DNA of 64,000 bases from Flavobacteriaceae bacterium (GTDB lineage Bacteria > Bacteroidota > Bacteroidia > Flavobacteriales > Flavobacteriaceae): assembly GCA_014238425.1 (NCBI GenBank), contig JABABD010000009.1, forward strand, positions 248,001 through 312,000, in the 5' to 3' direction. The translations under genes were made by a program, and so were the position numbers. Positions 16,629 to 24,710 of this stretch are shown in pieces. The notes under the pieces were generated by a model, which had not been told where the DNA came from, did not search any database, and was given only the letters and a program-made list of their open reading frames with translations. Numbering within the stretch: position 1 is the stretch's first letter; each line of letters starts with the position of its first letter.

Positions 16629-18371
16629 ATGTCATTTTTAAACCGCCATCATCAAGTTCGCTTGTACGCCTACCTCATTATTGTTTCTTTGTTAATCTGC
16701 ATGAGCTGTCGTTCCAAAGCCACGGTTCTGGCTTGGGATTCTGCCAAACATGCCAAAGACTTCCCAGAAGCCAGTTTAAATTTACCTTCCACAGGCGTTT
16801 GTTTTTCTGGTGGCGGTACGCGTGCTATGAACTGCGCTTTGGGACAAATGAAAGGTCTACAAGAAGCAAGGCTGTGGGACAATATCGGGTATGTCTCAGC
16901 CGTATCTGGTGGCTCTTGGGCCTCCACTATTTTCACCTATTACCGAGATGGCGCTGCCAACGACAAGGAATTACTTGGAAACATCATTCGTCCTGACCAA
17001 ATAACCTTAGACACATTAAACTATATGAACAAAGGCTTTATGGGTAAGGTCATTACCAACAGTCTTGAAGATAACTTGTTTGAACGTCTCGGACTAGATC
17101 TGATTTCCTTTGGACTGCTTCAAAAAATGGATTATATATGGATAGATGGTGTAGGTCATACCTATCTCAAGGAGTTTGGGCTATACGACCCAGAACGCCC
17201 AAAATATTTTACGCTAAACGACGCCACACGAAGTGATATACTAAAACGGAATCCAAAACTAAAAAAAGATGATTTCATCATAGTGCATGACCAAGAAGGT
17301 GATATCAAACGGCCTTTTTTAGTGTTAAACTCTAGTCTCTTAGCACCTGCGAAAAATCTGCCCTTGCGCAACCCTGAAAACTTATCGGTGTTTAACTACA
17401 CACCACTATATATCGGCTCTAATCACCCATTACAGGTCATCGATACGAACCTGATATCGCAGAAGCTTGTAAAATTTAATGCAGGTGGTGGCTTTGTAGA
17501 AGCTTTTGGTTTTGGTAGCGACCTATTAAAATCGCAATCCAAAGGTCCTATTGGCAGCCCTAGCGAACTACGTGTCAAGCTGTCCAAAAAACGGTTTGAA
17601 ATCGTAGATGCAACAGGTACAAGTAGTGCCGCCTTTGGTGCTATTGTAAGCTCAAATGCACTGGCACAATTACCGTCTAAATACTTGCCAGGCTTTTCTC
17701 TCAACAATCTAATACCTGAAGAAGAATACTGGCCCATCAAAAAAGATGGTTTGATTGGCAACCAGGAGCAATACCGCTTTACGGATGGTGGCAATTTAGA
17801 AAATTATGGATTGATTACCTTGTTGCAACGTGGTGTGGAGAGAATCGTGGTCTTTATCAATACCGATACACCTTTATCAACAGACTGTAACCCAAGTCCA
17901 GATAATCCGCCTTTGCCTTCTGAAGTCGATAGCGATCTGTACCCCTTGTTTGGATATCCTATTGGAGATCAAGTTAATAATCAAGTATTCGCCAAGAGAG
18001 ATTTTAACATCGTGTATAACGGTCTTAAGGCTTCCAAAGAAGCAGGAAGCACAGTGATGACCAAAACGACATTACATACAAAACATAACAAATGGTGGGG
18101 TATTCCAGAAGGCCAAAAGGTAGAAATATTATGGGTGTACAACGAGCATGTACTCAAGTGGGAGCAGGAGTTAACACAACCCGTTATAGACGAAATAGCC
18201 AAGGGTTCACGTGGCGAGTTTCCTGATTTTCCATTGTACAAACTCATTTTTGAAAATGGATTTTCAAAAGGCATATCATTGTCAAAACCACAGGTGAATT
18301 TATTGTATCAACTAAGTGCATGGAATGTATATAGCAATCAAGACGCATACGATTTCCTGCGAAGCAAATAA
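16629..18371 (+). CDS. Patatin/cPLA2-like phospholipase lipoprotein
   Basis: The 580-residue protein has a lipoprotein signal (IIVSLLICMSC) and a catalytic domain of the patatin/cytosolic phospholipase A2 type. The oxyanion loop GGGTR is at residues 61-65, the nucleophile Ser93 in SAVSGGSW, and the catalytic Asp386 in FTDGGNLENYG. All residues of the Ser-Asp dyad are present, so it is probably an active lipid acyl hydrolase. The signal places it outside the cytoplasm, unlike the patatin effectors of CBASS-type defence. It is followed after 39 bases by the CxxCH lipoprotein gene; the two may form an exported module. Confidence 0.88.
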   Translation: MSFLNRHHQVRLYAYLIIVSLLICMSCRSKATVLAWDSAKHAKDFPEASLNLPSTGVCFSGGGTRAMNCALGQMKGLQEARLWDNIGYVSAVSGGSWASTIFTYYRDGAANDKELLGNIIRPDQITLDTLNYMNKGFMGKVITNSLEDNLFERLGLDLISFGLLQKMDYIWIDGVGHTYLKEFGLYDPERPKYFTLNDATRSDILKRNPKLKKDDFIIVHDQEGDIKRPFLVLNSSLLAPAKNLPLRNPENLSVFNYTPLYIGSNHPLQVIDTNLISQKLVKFNAGGGFVEAFGFGSDLLKSQSKGPIGSPSELRVKLSKKRFEIVDATGTSSAAFGAIVSSNALAQLPSKYLPGFSLNNLIPEEEYWPIKKDGLIGNQEQYRFTDGGNLENYGLITLLQRGVERIVVFINTDTPLSTDCNPSPDNPPLPSEVDSDLYPLFGYPIGDQVNNQVFAKRDFNIVYNGLKASKEAGSTVMTKTTLHTKHNKWWGIPEGQKVEILWVYNEHVLKWEQELTQPVIDEIAKGSRGEFPDFPLYKLIFENGFSKGISLSKPQVNLLYQLSAWNVYSNQDAYDFLRSK

Positions 18372-18410
18372 TGATAGACATTTAATTAACTGTATTTAAA
18401 TAAAATAATT

Positions 18411-19814
18411 ATGAACAACATTAAACATCTAATTAGCATATCAGCATTAGTTTTAGTTGTCGTGATGGTTACATCATGCAAAGATGCTGAAGAGAAGAAG
18501 ACTGATACTTACGTAGAGCTGGCATCCGATGAGCCATGTTTGGCAGATTCTGCTTGGTTTACGGTTGACCCCACAACTGGAAAAAGAAAAACGCCTGCAC
18601 CAAAAGAAGACGGCAATAGTGTTTTTGGTAATAATGCAACCGTCTCCAATTGTGATTTTCATCAATGGTCTTGGCAAAAATTTCTTTGGTTAACCAACGA
18701 TGTTTCAGGACGTCCATTATTTATGGATAATCTGTTTCATGTGACCAATCAAACCGTACCTGTACCTTCTCCAGACAAAAAGATTATTCTGTCTTCTTCA
18801 GATAACAAACAAGCAACGGGTAATATACTAAGGACAAATAAATCTTTTAATTCTAATGGTACAAGTTATGATATTTACTATTCAATTCATGTGAACAGTT
18901 CTTTATATAGAAGCATTCAAAAGTATGCGCCGATGGATAAAAGTGAGTATACAAATACAACGTTCCCTGTAGGCGCTTTAGAATTAAAAATAGCGTGGGT
19001 AAGTGTTGATGCACTTGACGATACAAGCTCCTATTTTATAACTGATGGCGTTATAGAAGGCACAAATACTCAAATTGCTCTGCTAGGCATGCATGTTACT
19101 GGTATTGTTTACAATCATCCTGAATTTGTATGGGCCACTTTTGAACATCGTGATTTAGTGCCTTATTACGATTGGAAATCTACAACAACATCAGATATAC
19201 CTGTTACTTCAACAACCAACAAACTCTTATTCGATGTCAATGCTACAGCAACACTTGCAAATATCACATTAGCCAGCGATAGTAGCAACGTCTTTGCTGT
19301 TAACCCATATGGTGTTCCGCGACAAGCAAAAAATGCGTTTCTATTAACCAGCCAACCAGAACCAAAAAATTACGACAATATTGATGCTATAAACAGCAGT
19401 GTCCAAAGGCAGCTAACCGACGTTTGGAATAATTATTTCTACAATGGCTCTATTTGGATTGACACAGAAGATTATAGTTACCCAACCGAACAAGCAAAAT
19501 TATTAGTGTCATTAAGAAGTGACTTGGGGAATTCTGCCCCTAATGAAAAAAAACGCCCAAGAGGTTCAATTACCGCATCCAATATTACTATGGAAACCTA
19601 TGAACAACTTGGGTTTGCTCCTAAAAGTATTCATGGACAGAGTGTTACCAACTTAGGGAATTGTTTCTCTTGTCATACCGCTAGCAGAGGTTCTTCATTA
19701 AACATTAGTCACATATTCAATGGTGCTGTTGACCATGCAAATGGTCTTAAACCTTACGAGACAAAACAGAAACATCTGGATGAAATAAAAGCCTTCATAA
19801 AAAAAATGAAATAG
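18411..19814 (+). CDS. Lipoprotein with a single C-terminal CxxCH motif
   Basis: The 467-residue protein begins with a lipoprotein signal (LVLVVVMVTSC). Its one CxxCH haem-binding motif is near the C-terminus (NLGNCFSCHTASRG). A central block (GMHVTGIVYNHPEFVWATFEHRD) resembles a segment found in other large exported proteins with terminal CxxCH sites. It is thus a probable c-type cytochrome-like protein, but the bulk of the chain has no fold I can name. The adjacent genes are the patatin-like lipoprotein upstream and the NTPase cassette downstream. Haem attachment would need the periplasmic cytochrome c machinery, which is not in this window. Confidence 0.75.
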   Translation: MNNIKHLISISALVLVVVMVTSCKDAEEKKTDTYVELASDEPCLADSAWFTVDPTTGKRKTPAPKEDGNSVFGNNATVSNCDFHQWSWQKFLWLTNDVSGRPLFMDNLFHVTNQTVPVPSPDKKIILSSSDNKQATGNILRTNKSFNSNGTSYDIYYSIHVNSSLYRSIQKYAPMDKSEYTNTTFPVGALELKIAWVSVDALDDTSSYFITDGVIEGTNTQIALLGMHVTGIVYNHPEFVWATFEHRDLVPYYDWKSTTTSDIPVTSTTNKLLFDVNATATLANITLASDSSNVFAVNPYGVPRQAKNAFLLTSQPEPKNYDNIDAINSSVQRQLTDVWNNYFYNGSIWIDTEDYSYPTEQAKLLVSLRSDLGNSAPNEKKRPRGSITASNITMETYEQLGFAPKSIHGQSVTNLGNCFSCHTASRGSSLNISHIFNGAVDHANGLKPYETKQKHLDEIKAFIKKMK

Positions 19815-19829
19815 GTTATAGTATGATAA

Positions 19830-19899
19830 AACTAAGCTAAAGCCTTATAATTACTAAGGTTTTTAAATCACGGAGTATCAGAATAAATAGCGTTATTGA
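19830..19899 (+). repeat. Direct repeat, left copy (NTPase cassette boundary)
   Basis: About 70 bases beginning AACTAAGCTAAAGCCTTATA are repeated at 22483-22552 with roughly three quarters identity. The first 33 bases differ at only one position. The core CCTTA-TAATTAC-TAAGG followed by T residues can fold as a small terminator. The copy lies just after the CxxCH lipoprotein gene. Confidence 0.8.
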
Positions 19900-19988
19900 A
19901 TGCTAAAGCTTTTAATAAACACTCATAAAAATCATAATTACTAACTGTAATCTCAAAATTTAACTAGGATAATAAAGACTTTCATTAA

Positions 19989-20462
19989 ATGAAACTAGCT
20001 AGCAACGGTATGAAAAAATTCTTGGCAATATTAATAACCATGTTTATAATCTTATTACTTGCCCCCATAATATTTCATGATAGAGTAAAAATTGATTTAC
20101 CTGAATTTATTTCTCAATACTATATTTTTATTTTAAATGCATTTTTAGTTCTAGGTTTTGGTCTTTGGATAAACAAAAAAATACAAATCATTGAAGAAAG
20201 TATCAACACTGAAAATCAAAAAGGTTTTGCATTAGATTTATCTCAAAATATTCTAAAAAATATACAAGACAAAGATTTTATTTTATTACAAAAAAATTGG
20301 AAAAATTTCAGGAAGATTTCAGGAAAAATAAACCCAATTAACCCTAAAATAGATATGTATGTAAAATCCTTAAATGCAAACAATTTTGATTTAAAAGTAA
20401 ACAATCCAATTTATAGAGAAACTATATCATTCTTAAAAGATTATGAAAAAAGACTATGTTAG
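19989..20462 (+). CDS. Two-TM membrane protein paired with the NTPase
   Basis: I do not recognise the family. The 157-residue protein has two N-terminal membrane segments (about residues 10-27, FLAILITMFIILLLAPI, and 45-62, YIFILNAFLVLGFGLWI) and a hydrophilic, Lys/Asn-rich C-terminal part of about 95 residues that should face the cytoplasm. A second Met at 20010 (MKKFLAIL) is an equally good start. Its last 20 bases overlap the start of the NTPase gene, so the two are translationally coupled. The pair is noticeably more AT-rich than the genes on either side. A membrane anchor or pore for the NTPase is the simplest guess. Confidence 0.75.
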   Translation: MKLASNGMKKFLAILITMFIILLLAPIIFHDRVKIDLPEFISQYYIFILNAFLVLGFGLWINKKIQIIEESINTENQKGFALDLSQNILKNIQDKDFILLQKNWKNFRKISGKINPINPKIDMYVKSLNANNFDLKVNNPIYRETISFLKDYEKRLC

Positions 20463-22488
20463 GTTTAATACATTCTATGAATCCAATTTAGATTTCAAAG
20501 AAAATACTGAGAGTTTAATAGAGGATTATTTTTGTCCAGAAGGACTAGGTATAGAAGGCTATTTATGTGTTGGTGATTACAACAAGAAATTAGCAACAGA
20601 TTTCTCAACCAATTCCGAGAATCAAGAAAATTTGTATGATCCATTAGATAATAATATTAGTTTTCCTAAAAAGTTCAGTTTTTATGAAAATTTATTGACT
20701 TCACACATATTCCATGGAAAAATGAGAACACTAGTTGTTTCTGGCGCAATGGGCAGTGGAAAATCAACTACAATTGATTACATTTTCGAAACCCTGAAAG
20801 AGCATCCTTTAGGTGAAAAAAATATTATTATTAAGCTCGATTTTAATAAAGGTTTCTCTTCAAAAGACATAGATGAATTAAACGACTCATTCCTTGAAGA
20901 ACTTTATTCAAAATTGCATGTCGAAATAATTGATAATTTCTCAACACTCGGATTGAGTGATGAATTCTTAAAAAAAGTTTTAAAAGAATGTCAAAATTAT
21001 TCTAAATTCTATGATTTTAGTTTCGAAAAAATCTATGATGCCAATAAAGAATGGGATAATAGCGATGAGAAAAAAAAGATTTTTCTTTTATTAAAATTCA
21101 TCAAAGAGAATGCAAAAAGAGTAGAACATCGAGTTGAGATGCTTATGAAATTTTTAAATTTCATAAGCGAAACGCTCTCTAAAACTAACAACAAAGTCAT
21201 ACTGTTTTATGACAATCTAGACAAACTTCCTGCGGTTGCTCAACTCAATATATTAAATAAAATTATCGCCTATAATCACATTGCGTCCATAACAAAAATT
21301 ATTTCAATAAGAAGGTCAACAAAAGCAAAATTAGATAGATTAATTGATAGAGAAATTAATTCTTTGGTCGATAATCGCGGACAAACAGTTTATGGCCATA
21401 TTTATCATCATGGGCCTTCGCCTTGGAGATTATATTTAAAAAAAGTTGAAAAATTTATTGAGAACTTTGATGACATCAAAATGTTTTCACATTTAAGCGC
21501 AGAATACAAAAAGGCTCTTAAAGAAAGAGCAAATGAAATAAGTGAAAGTATAGCTGAATATAAATCTGATTTAAAACAAGCCATACATTGTGTTGCAGGA
21601 GAGAGTAATAGATTAGGATTAACACTTACTTCTCGAAATTTTTGCAACAATATTTTTCCATATAATGATAAAGCTTTTAACAAAAGAAGTTTAGTTCGTT
21701 CTCTATATTGTGGTTTTAACGATAAGAATATTATTTCAGGTGAGGATGAATATGTGGCGAATATATTATCAAATAATCGATCAGAGTTTGATGTTATCAA
21801 CTACTTGATAATTACAATAATCATCGAAGAAAATAAAGAAGAAAAACCAAAAACCAATGCGTCTTACATATATAATTTCTTACTCAATCATTTCGAGTAC
21901 AGCAATAATCAAATTATTAGTGCATTAAATTACTTGCTCAAAGATAAAAGAGCTCTCATAGGCGGACAGTATTATCCACATTATAAAGATTCAGATGAAC
22001 TCTATCGTGTAGATGATAACTTAAGAATCACAGAACTTGGGGAAAGGTATTTTAATAAATTAATGAAAAAAGGCACTATTTACACACAAACATGTTTGTT
22101 TAGCTTGAAATGGGAATTTGGTTCTGATAGAATTAACAAAGACACCATTTATAATCGACTGTCCTTTTTAATACAAATGTTAAATGACTCTATGGAAATT
22201 GAATACAAAAGAAATGAACTCTATCAGTTAAATATTGATGAATTTAACGTTAAAGACTATAAAATAACATCTACTGTTTGCGATATAACAGAGCTATTAT
22301 TTAATGAGTTTGCTGGAGTAATAAATAGTATGGAGCGGAATTTCTATATGGTTGATAAATTAGAAGAATGGATTAATAAAGTTGCGTCATGGAATTATTT
22401 TTATTACGACATTTTCGGAGAACAGACTGAAAGCTTATTATATCATATGAAAAATACTGTAGCCAACATTTCATACAAAAAAAACTAA
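20443..22488 (+). CDS. KAP/AAA-like P-loop NTPase
   Basis: The 681-residue protein has a Walker A motif GAMGSGKST at residues 101-109. A Walker B-type strand VILFYDNLDKL at 252-262 carries the DxxDK/R pattern of KAP and related STAND/AAA NTPases. A sensor-like strand and basic loop (ITKIISIRRSTKAK) follow at about 283-296. The remaining 380 residues are alpha-helical with a winged-helix-like stretch near the end, and have no recognisable enzymatic domain. There is no membrane segment; that is supplied by the overlapping upstream gene. Such NTPase/membrane pairs occur in conflict systems, but this exact pair is not one I can name. Its stop codon lies inside the right flanking repeat. Confidence 0.8.
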   Translation: MKKDYVRFNTFYESNLDFKENTESLIEDYFCPEGLGIEGYLCVGDYNKKLATDFSTNSENQENLYDPLDNNISFPKKFSFYENLLTSHIFHGKMRTLVVSGAMGSGKSTTIDYIFETLKEHPLGEKNIIIKLDFNKGFSSKDIDELNDSFLEELYSKLHVEIIDNFSTLGLSDEFLKKVLKECQNYSKFYDFSFEKIYDANKEWDNSDEKKKIFLLLKFIKENAKRVEHRVEMLMKFLNFISETLSKTNNKVILFYDNLDKLPAVAQLNILNKIIAYNHIASITKIISIRRSTKAKLDRLIDREINSLVDNRGQTVYGHIYHHGPSPWRLYLKKVEKFIENFDDIKMFSHLSAEYKKALKERANEISESIAEYKSDLKQAIHCVAGESNRLGLTLTSRNFCNNIFPYNDKAFNKRSLVRSLYCGFNDKNIISGEDEYVANILSNNRSEFDVINYLIITIIIEENKEEKPKTNASYIYNFLLNHFEYSNNQIISALNYLLKDKRALIGGQYYPHYKDSDELYRVDDNLRITELGERYFNKLMKKGTIYTQTCLFSLKWEFGSDRINKDTIYNRLSFLIQMLNDSMEIEYKRNELYQLNIDEFNVKDYKITSTVCDITELLFNEFAGVINSMERNFYMVDKLEEWINKVASWNYFYYDIFGEQTESLLYHMKNTVANISYKKN

Positions 22489-22552
22489 GCTAAATCCTTA
22501 TAATTACTAAGGTTTCAAAGTCACAGATTTAAGGAATAAATGACGTACTTGA
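22483..22552 (+). repeat. Direct repeat, right copy (NTPase cassette boundary)
   Basis: This is the second copy of the 70-base repeat found at 19830-19899. Its first bases contain the stop codon of the NTPase gene. The hairpin core CCTTA/TAAGG is conserved exactly; most differences are in the last half. Confidence 0.8.
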
Positions 22553-22659
22553 TAGTTGAAATCGGTAAAGGGAATTTTTCGATTTCATGCAGAGAACTTT
22601 ATGCTTTGCAAAAGGAGCTAGCAATACAATACGACTCATAATCAACTAAATAACATATC

Positions 22660-23880
22660 ATGAAAAAAGTTCTACTATTATTCTTAGTTTTCTCGACGAA
22701 TGTATTCTCCCAAACTGTAATTCCTTGTGAATTTACTTGGCAGAGTGCAGCCACCAACAACGGCACCAAAAATTTTATCACACCTGTACAATCGCAACCT
22801 TATCAAGGACCTTGTTTGGCATTTGCGTTTAGCGCCGCCATTGAAACAATGTATGCTATTGAAAAAAACATTAACAATCCAAGTTTAAAGCTATCCGAAG
22901 CTTATCTAGATTACGAAGCATGGTCTGCTCCTAATCATATACCTACATTAAACTCATCATTCAAGATAGCCGAAAAGACTTCTAATTCTGAGATCAATGC
23001 TTTTCTATCAGAATGCGATATAAATGCGCCTGGAAATAATTGTATTCATAACTCTGTGGTATCCAATATTATTAACTATCCAGCAGCGCAAAAAGCGTAT
23101 CGTGTTTTTCTCGACACTAATGTAGAGCCACCAGTAGAAGCCGTTGAAGCTGCTGGCGCTTTAGGCAGTTATGTTACGGTTAACAATGCTTTAGAGCTTA
23201 CTACAAATGATTTTAGTAATGACGACGATTTAAAAGAAATCATCCTCGAAGATGGCCCCATTGTATTAAAAGTAAACGGTGCCAATAACCAAACATTTAG
23301 GAATTACGATGTTGTTCCTAATTTAACTTACCATGCGTTTATTATTATAGGTTGGACCGACGATAATCGCTGGATTATAAAAGACAGTTGGCCAGGCATG
23401 GCAGCAATAGCCAACACCAAGCAGAATACTAATATCCACCAAATGATGCAGCAAAATAAAGTTCAGCTTTACCAAGTGTCTGGTATAGGTTATAATGGCG
23501 GTTCGGCTTCAAGTAATACCATTAGTTTTACACATGGCAATTGCATGCCACCAGAACCACCTCTTACCTTATCCAACATCTCTGTTGATGTGGATTATAC
23601 CAATATAGGTGGTTATAACTATGGTAAATTTTGGGTGACTAGTAATGTAAGTGTCGATACTTGGGTTTGGGGTATTGCCTATCCTTATGGTTACAGAAAA
23701 CGCTCGCAGCTCAACCTACCAACCTATAGCTCTGTACTATTAAGCCCCAATAATAGTGGTTACGTCACGGTATATGTACGTGCTTATAAAGATGGTATAA
23801 CCGTTACCAAAGAACGCAGCATCTATCTATTTAACGGTCAATCTGGTGGCGGCGGAAATGGTGGCGGCGGACCGGAGTAA
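22660..23880 (+). CDS. Secreted papain-like (C1) cysteine protease
   Basis: The 406-residue protein has a type I signal peptide (MKKVLLLFLVFSTNVFSQ) and a papain-fold protease domain at about residues 35-275. The oxyanion Gln46 and nucleophile Cys52 sit in QPYQGPCLAFAFSAA, and the catalytic His is in YHAFIIIGW. The third catalytic position, normally Asn in KNSW, is Asp here (IIKDSWP), which may weaken or modify activity. A beta-rich C-terminal part of about 110 residues ends in a glycine-rich tail (GGGGNGGGG). It stands after the right flanking repeat of the NTPase cassette. Likely role: extracellular or periplasmic proteolysis. Confidence 0.85.
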   Translation: MKKVLLLFLVFSTNVFSQTVIPCEFTWQSAATNNGTKNFITPVQSQPYQGPCLAFAFSAAIETMYAIEKNINNPSLKLSEAYLDYEAWSAPNHIPTLNSSFKIAEKTSNSEINAFLSECDINAPGNNCIHNSVVSNIINYPAAQKAYRVFLDTNVEPPVEAVEAAGALGSYVTVNNALELTTNDFSNDDDLKEIILEDGPIVLKVNGANNQTFRNYDVVPNLTYHAFIIIGWTDDNRWIIKDSWPGMAAIANTKQNTNIHQMMQQNKVQLYQVSGIGYNGGSASSNTISFTHGNCMPPEPPLTLSNISVDVDYTNIGGYNYGKFWVTSNVSVDTWVWGIAYPYGYRKRSQLNLPTYSSVLLSPNNSGYVTVYVRAYKDGITVTKERSIYLFNGQSGGGGNGGGGPE

Positions 23881-23965
23881 ATATCTTGTTATCCCGAAAT
23901 ATTAGCCAATAAAGTGGAGCTTTTGTTCAAGATAAAATAAGTAAGGCACAATTAATACACTCTTT

Positions 23966-24478
23966 ATGAGTACTATCAATAAAAAATACAAATTTGGAGA
24001 AAACTTAGTTTCATCTCAAAACCTAAGTAAGGAGGATTATATAGAAAAGAGATTGATTCGCAAAATAAATCTCTATTATGATAAATCTCTGAATTACAAT
24101 AGAAAGTATAGAGTAATCCTATTGGGTAGCCTAATTATTGGTTCCCTGATTCCAATCATTATTAATTGGAATTTCCTTGAGCAATATGGAATTAATGATG
24201 TAATAGCAACCATTTTAAGTATTCTGGTGGTAATCATGGTTTCTATAGAAGTTACTTTTAATTTCAGAGAACAGTTTAAAAACTACAAGAAAGCAGAAGA
24301 TCAGTTAACATCTGAGATGTATTTATTTCAAACCAATACAGATCCCTATTTGCACGAAGATGCTGAGCTAAATTTTAAACTTTTGGTAAAGCGTGTGGAA
24401 TCAATAATTGCTAAAGAAAGATTAGACACAATAGTTAAGATTACGCAAAAAGAGGCTAATGATAAATTAAATAAATAA
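23966..24478 (+). CDS. SLATT/DUF4231-type two-TM membrane protein
   Basis: The 170-residue protein has a basic N-terminal amphipathic stretch, a pair of membrane helices (VILLGSLIIGSLIPIII and IATILSILVVIMVSIEV at about residues 50-95) and a C-terminal helical tail with NFREQFKNYKKAEDQL. This order is that of the SLATT superfamily, close to DUF4231. Members are often encoded in biological-conflict loci, where they are proposed to act as membrane pores. No nucleotide-generating enzyme is next to it. An inverted-repeat element begins three bases after its stop, as in mobile gene cassettes. Confidence 0.78.
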   Translation: MSTINKKYKFGENLVSSQNLSKEDYIEKRLIRKINLYYDKSLNYNRKYRVILLGSLIIGSLIPIIINWNFLEQYGINDVIATILSILVVIMVSIEVTFNFREQFKNYKKAEDQLTSEMYLFQTNTDPYLHEDAELNFKLLVKRVESIIAKERLDTIVKITQKEANDKLNK

Positions 24479-24480
24479 CT

Positions 24481-24655
24481 GTGCCTAACAGCGTGTATAA
24501 TTCATAGTGTTTTAGGATTGTTCAGGAATCTCTGCCGAAATTCCAGCGCGTTGATTCCTTTTCGATAACTTAGTTCCCTCGCTAGCGCGCGTTCACTTCG
24601 GCAGGCTCAGCACAAGTGCAACGCGTGACCAAACACTATACTCATCGTTATTATA
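24481..24655. repeat. Long imperfect inverted-repeat element, attC-like
   Basis: The left end (GCCTAAC at 24483-24489, then GTGTATAATTCATAGTGTTT) pairs imperfectly with the right end (AAACACTATACTCATCGTTA at 24631-24650). TAAC, G, TG and ATAGTGTTT match across the dyad. The centre holds another G+C-rich part with CGCTAGCGCGCG-like and TTCACTTCGGCAGGCTCAGC segments. The left GCCTAAC fits the RYYYAAC box of integron attC sites, but the right GTTATTA does not fit GTTRRRY. Similar structures follow accessory genes in flavobacteria. No integrase is present here. Confidence 0.55.
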
Positions 24656-24665
24656 AATGCAGGTT

Positions 24666-24690
24666 GTAACAATATTCTTGACCATTCGTC
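24666..24690 (+). promoter_or_regulatory. Candidate ECF-type promoter before a serine hydrolase
   Basis: TTGTAAC (GTAAC at 24666-24670) and CGTC at 24687-24690 are 16 bases apart, 20 bases before ATG 24711. The site decides the start: the upstream in-frame codon at 24657 would lie before the promoter. Confidence 0.6.
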
Positions 24691-24710
24691 TTAAAAGAAA
24701 CAATCAATCA

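Noticed and set aside
16629-18371. Patatin-like protein as a CBASS (CapV-type) effector
   Set aside because: It carries a lipoprotein signal and so acts outside the cytoplasm, and no cyclase gene is nearby.
24481-24655. A true integron attC site
   Set aside because: The left box fits RYYYAAC but the right end GTTATTA does not fit GTTRRRY, and no integrase is in the window. Kept only as attC-like.
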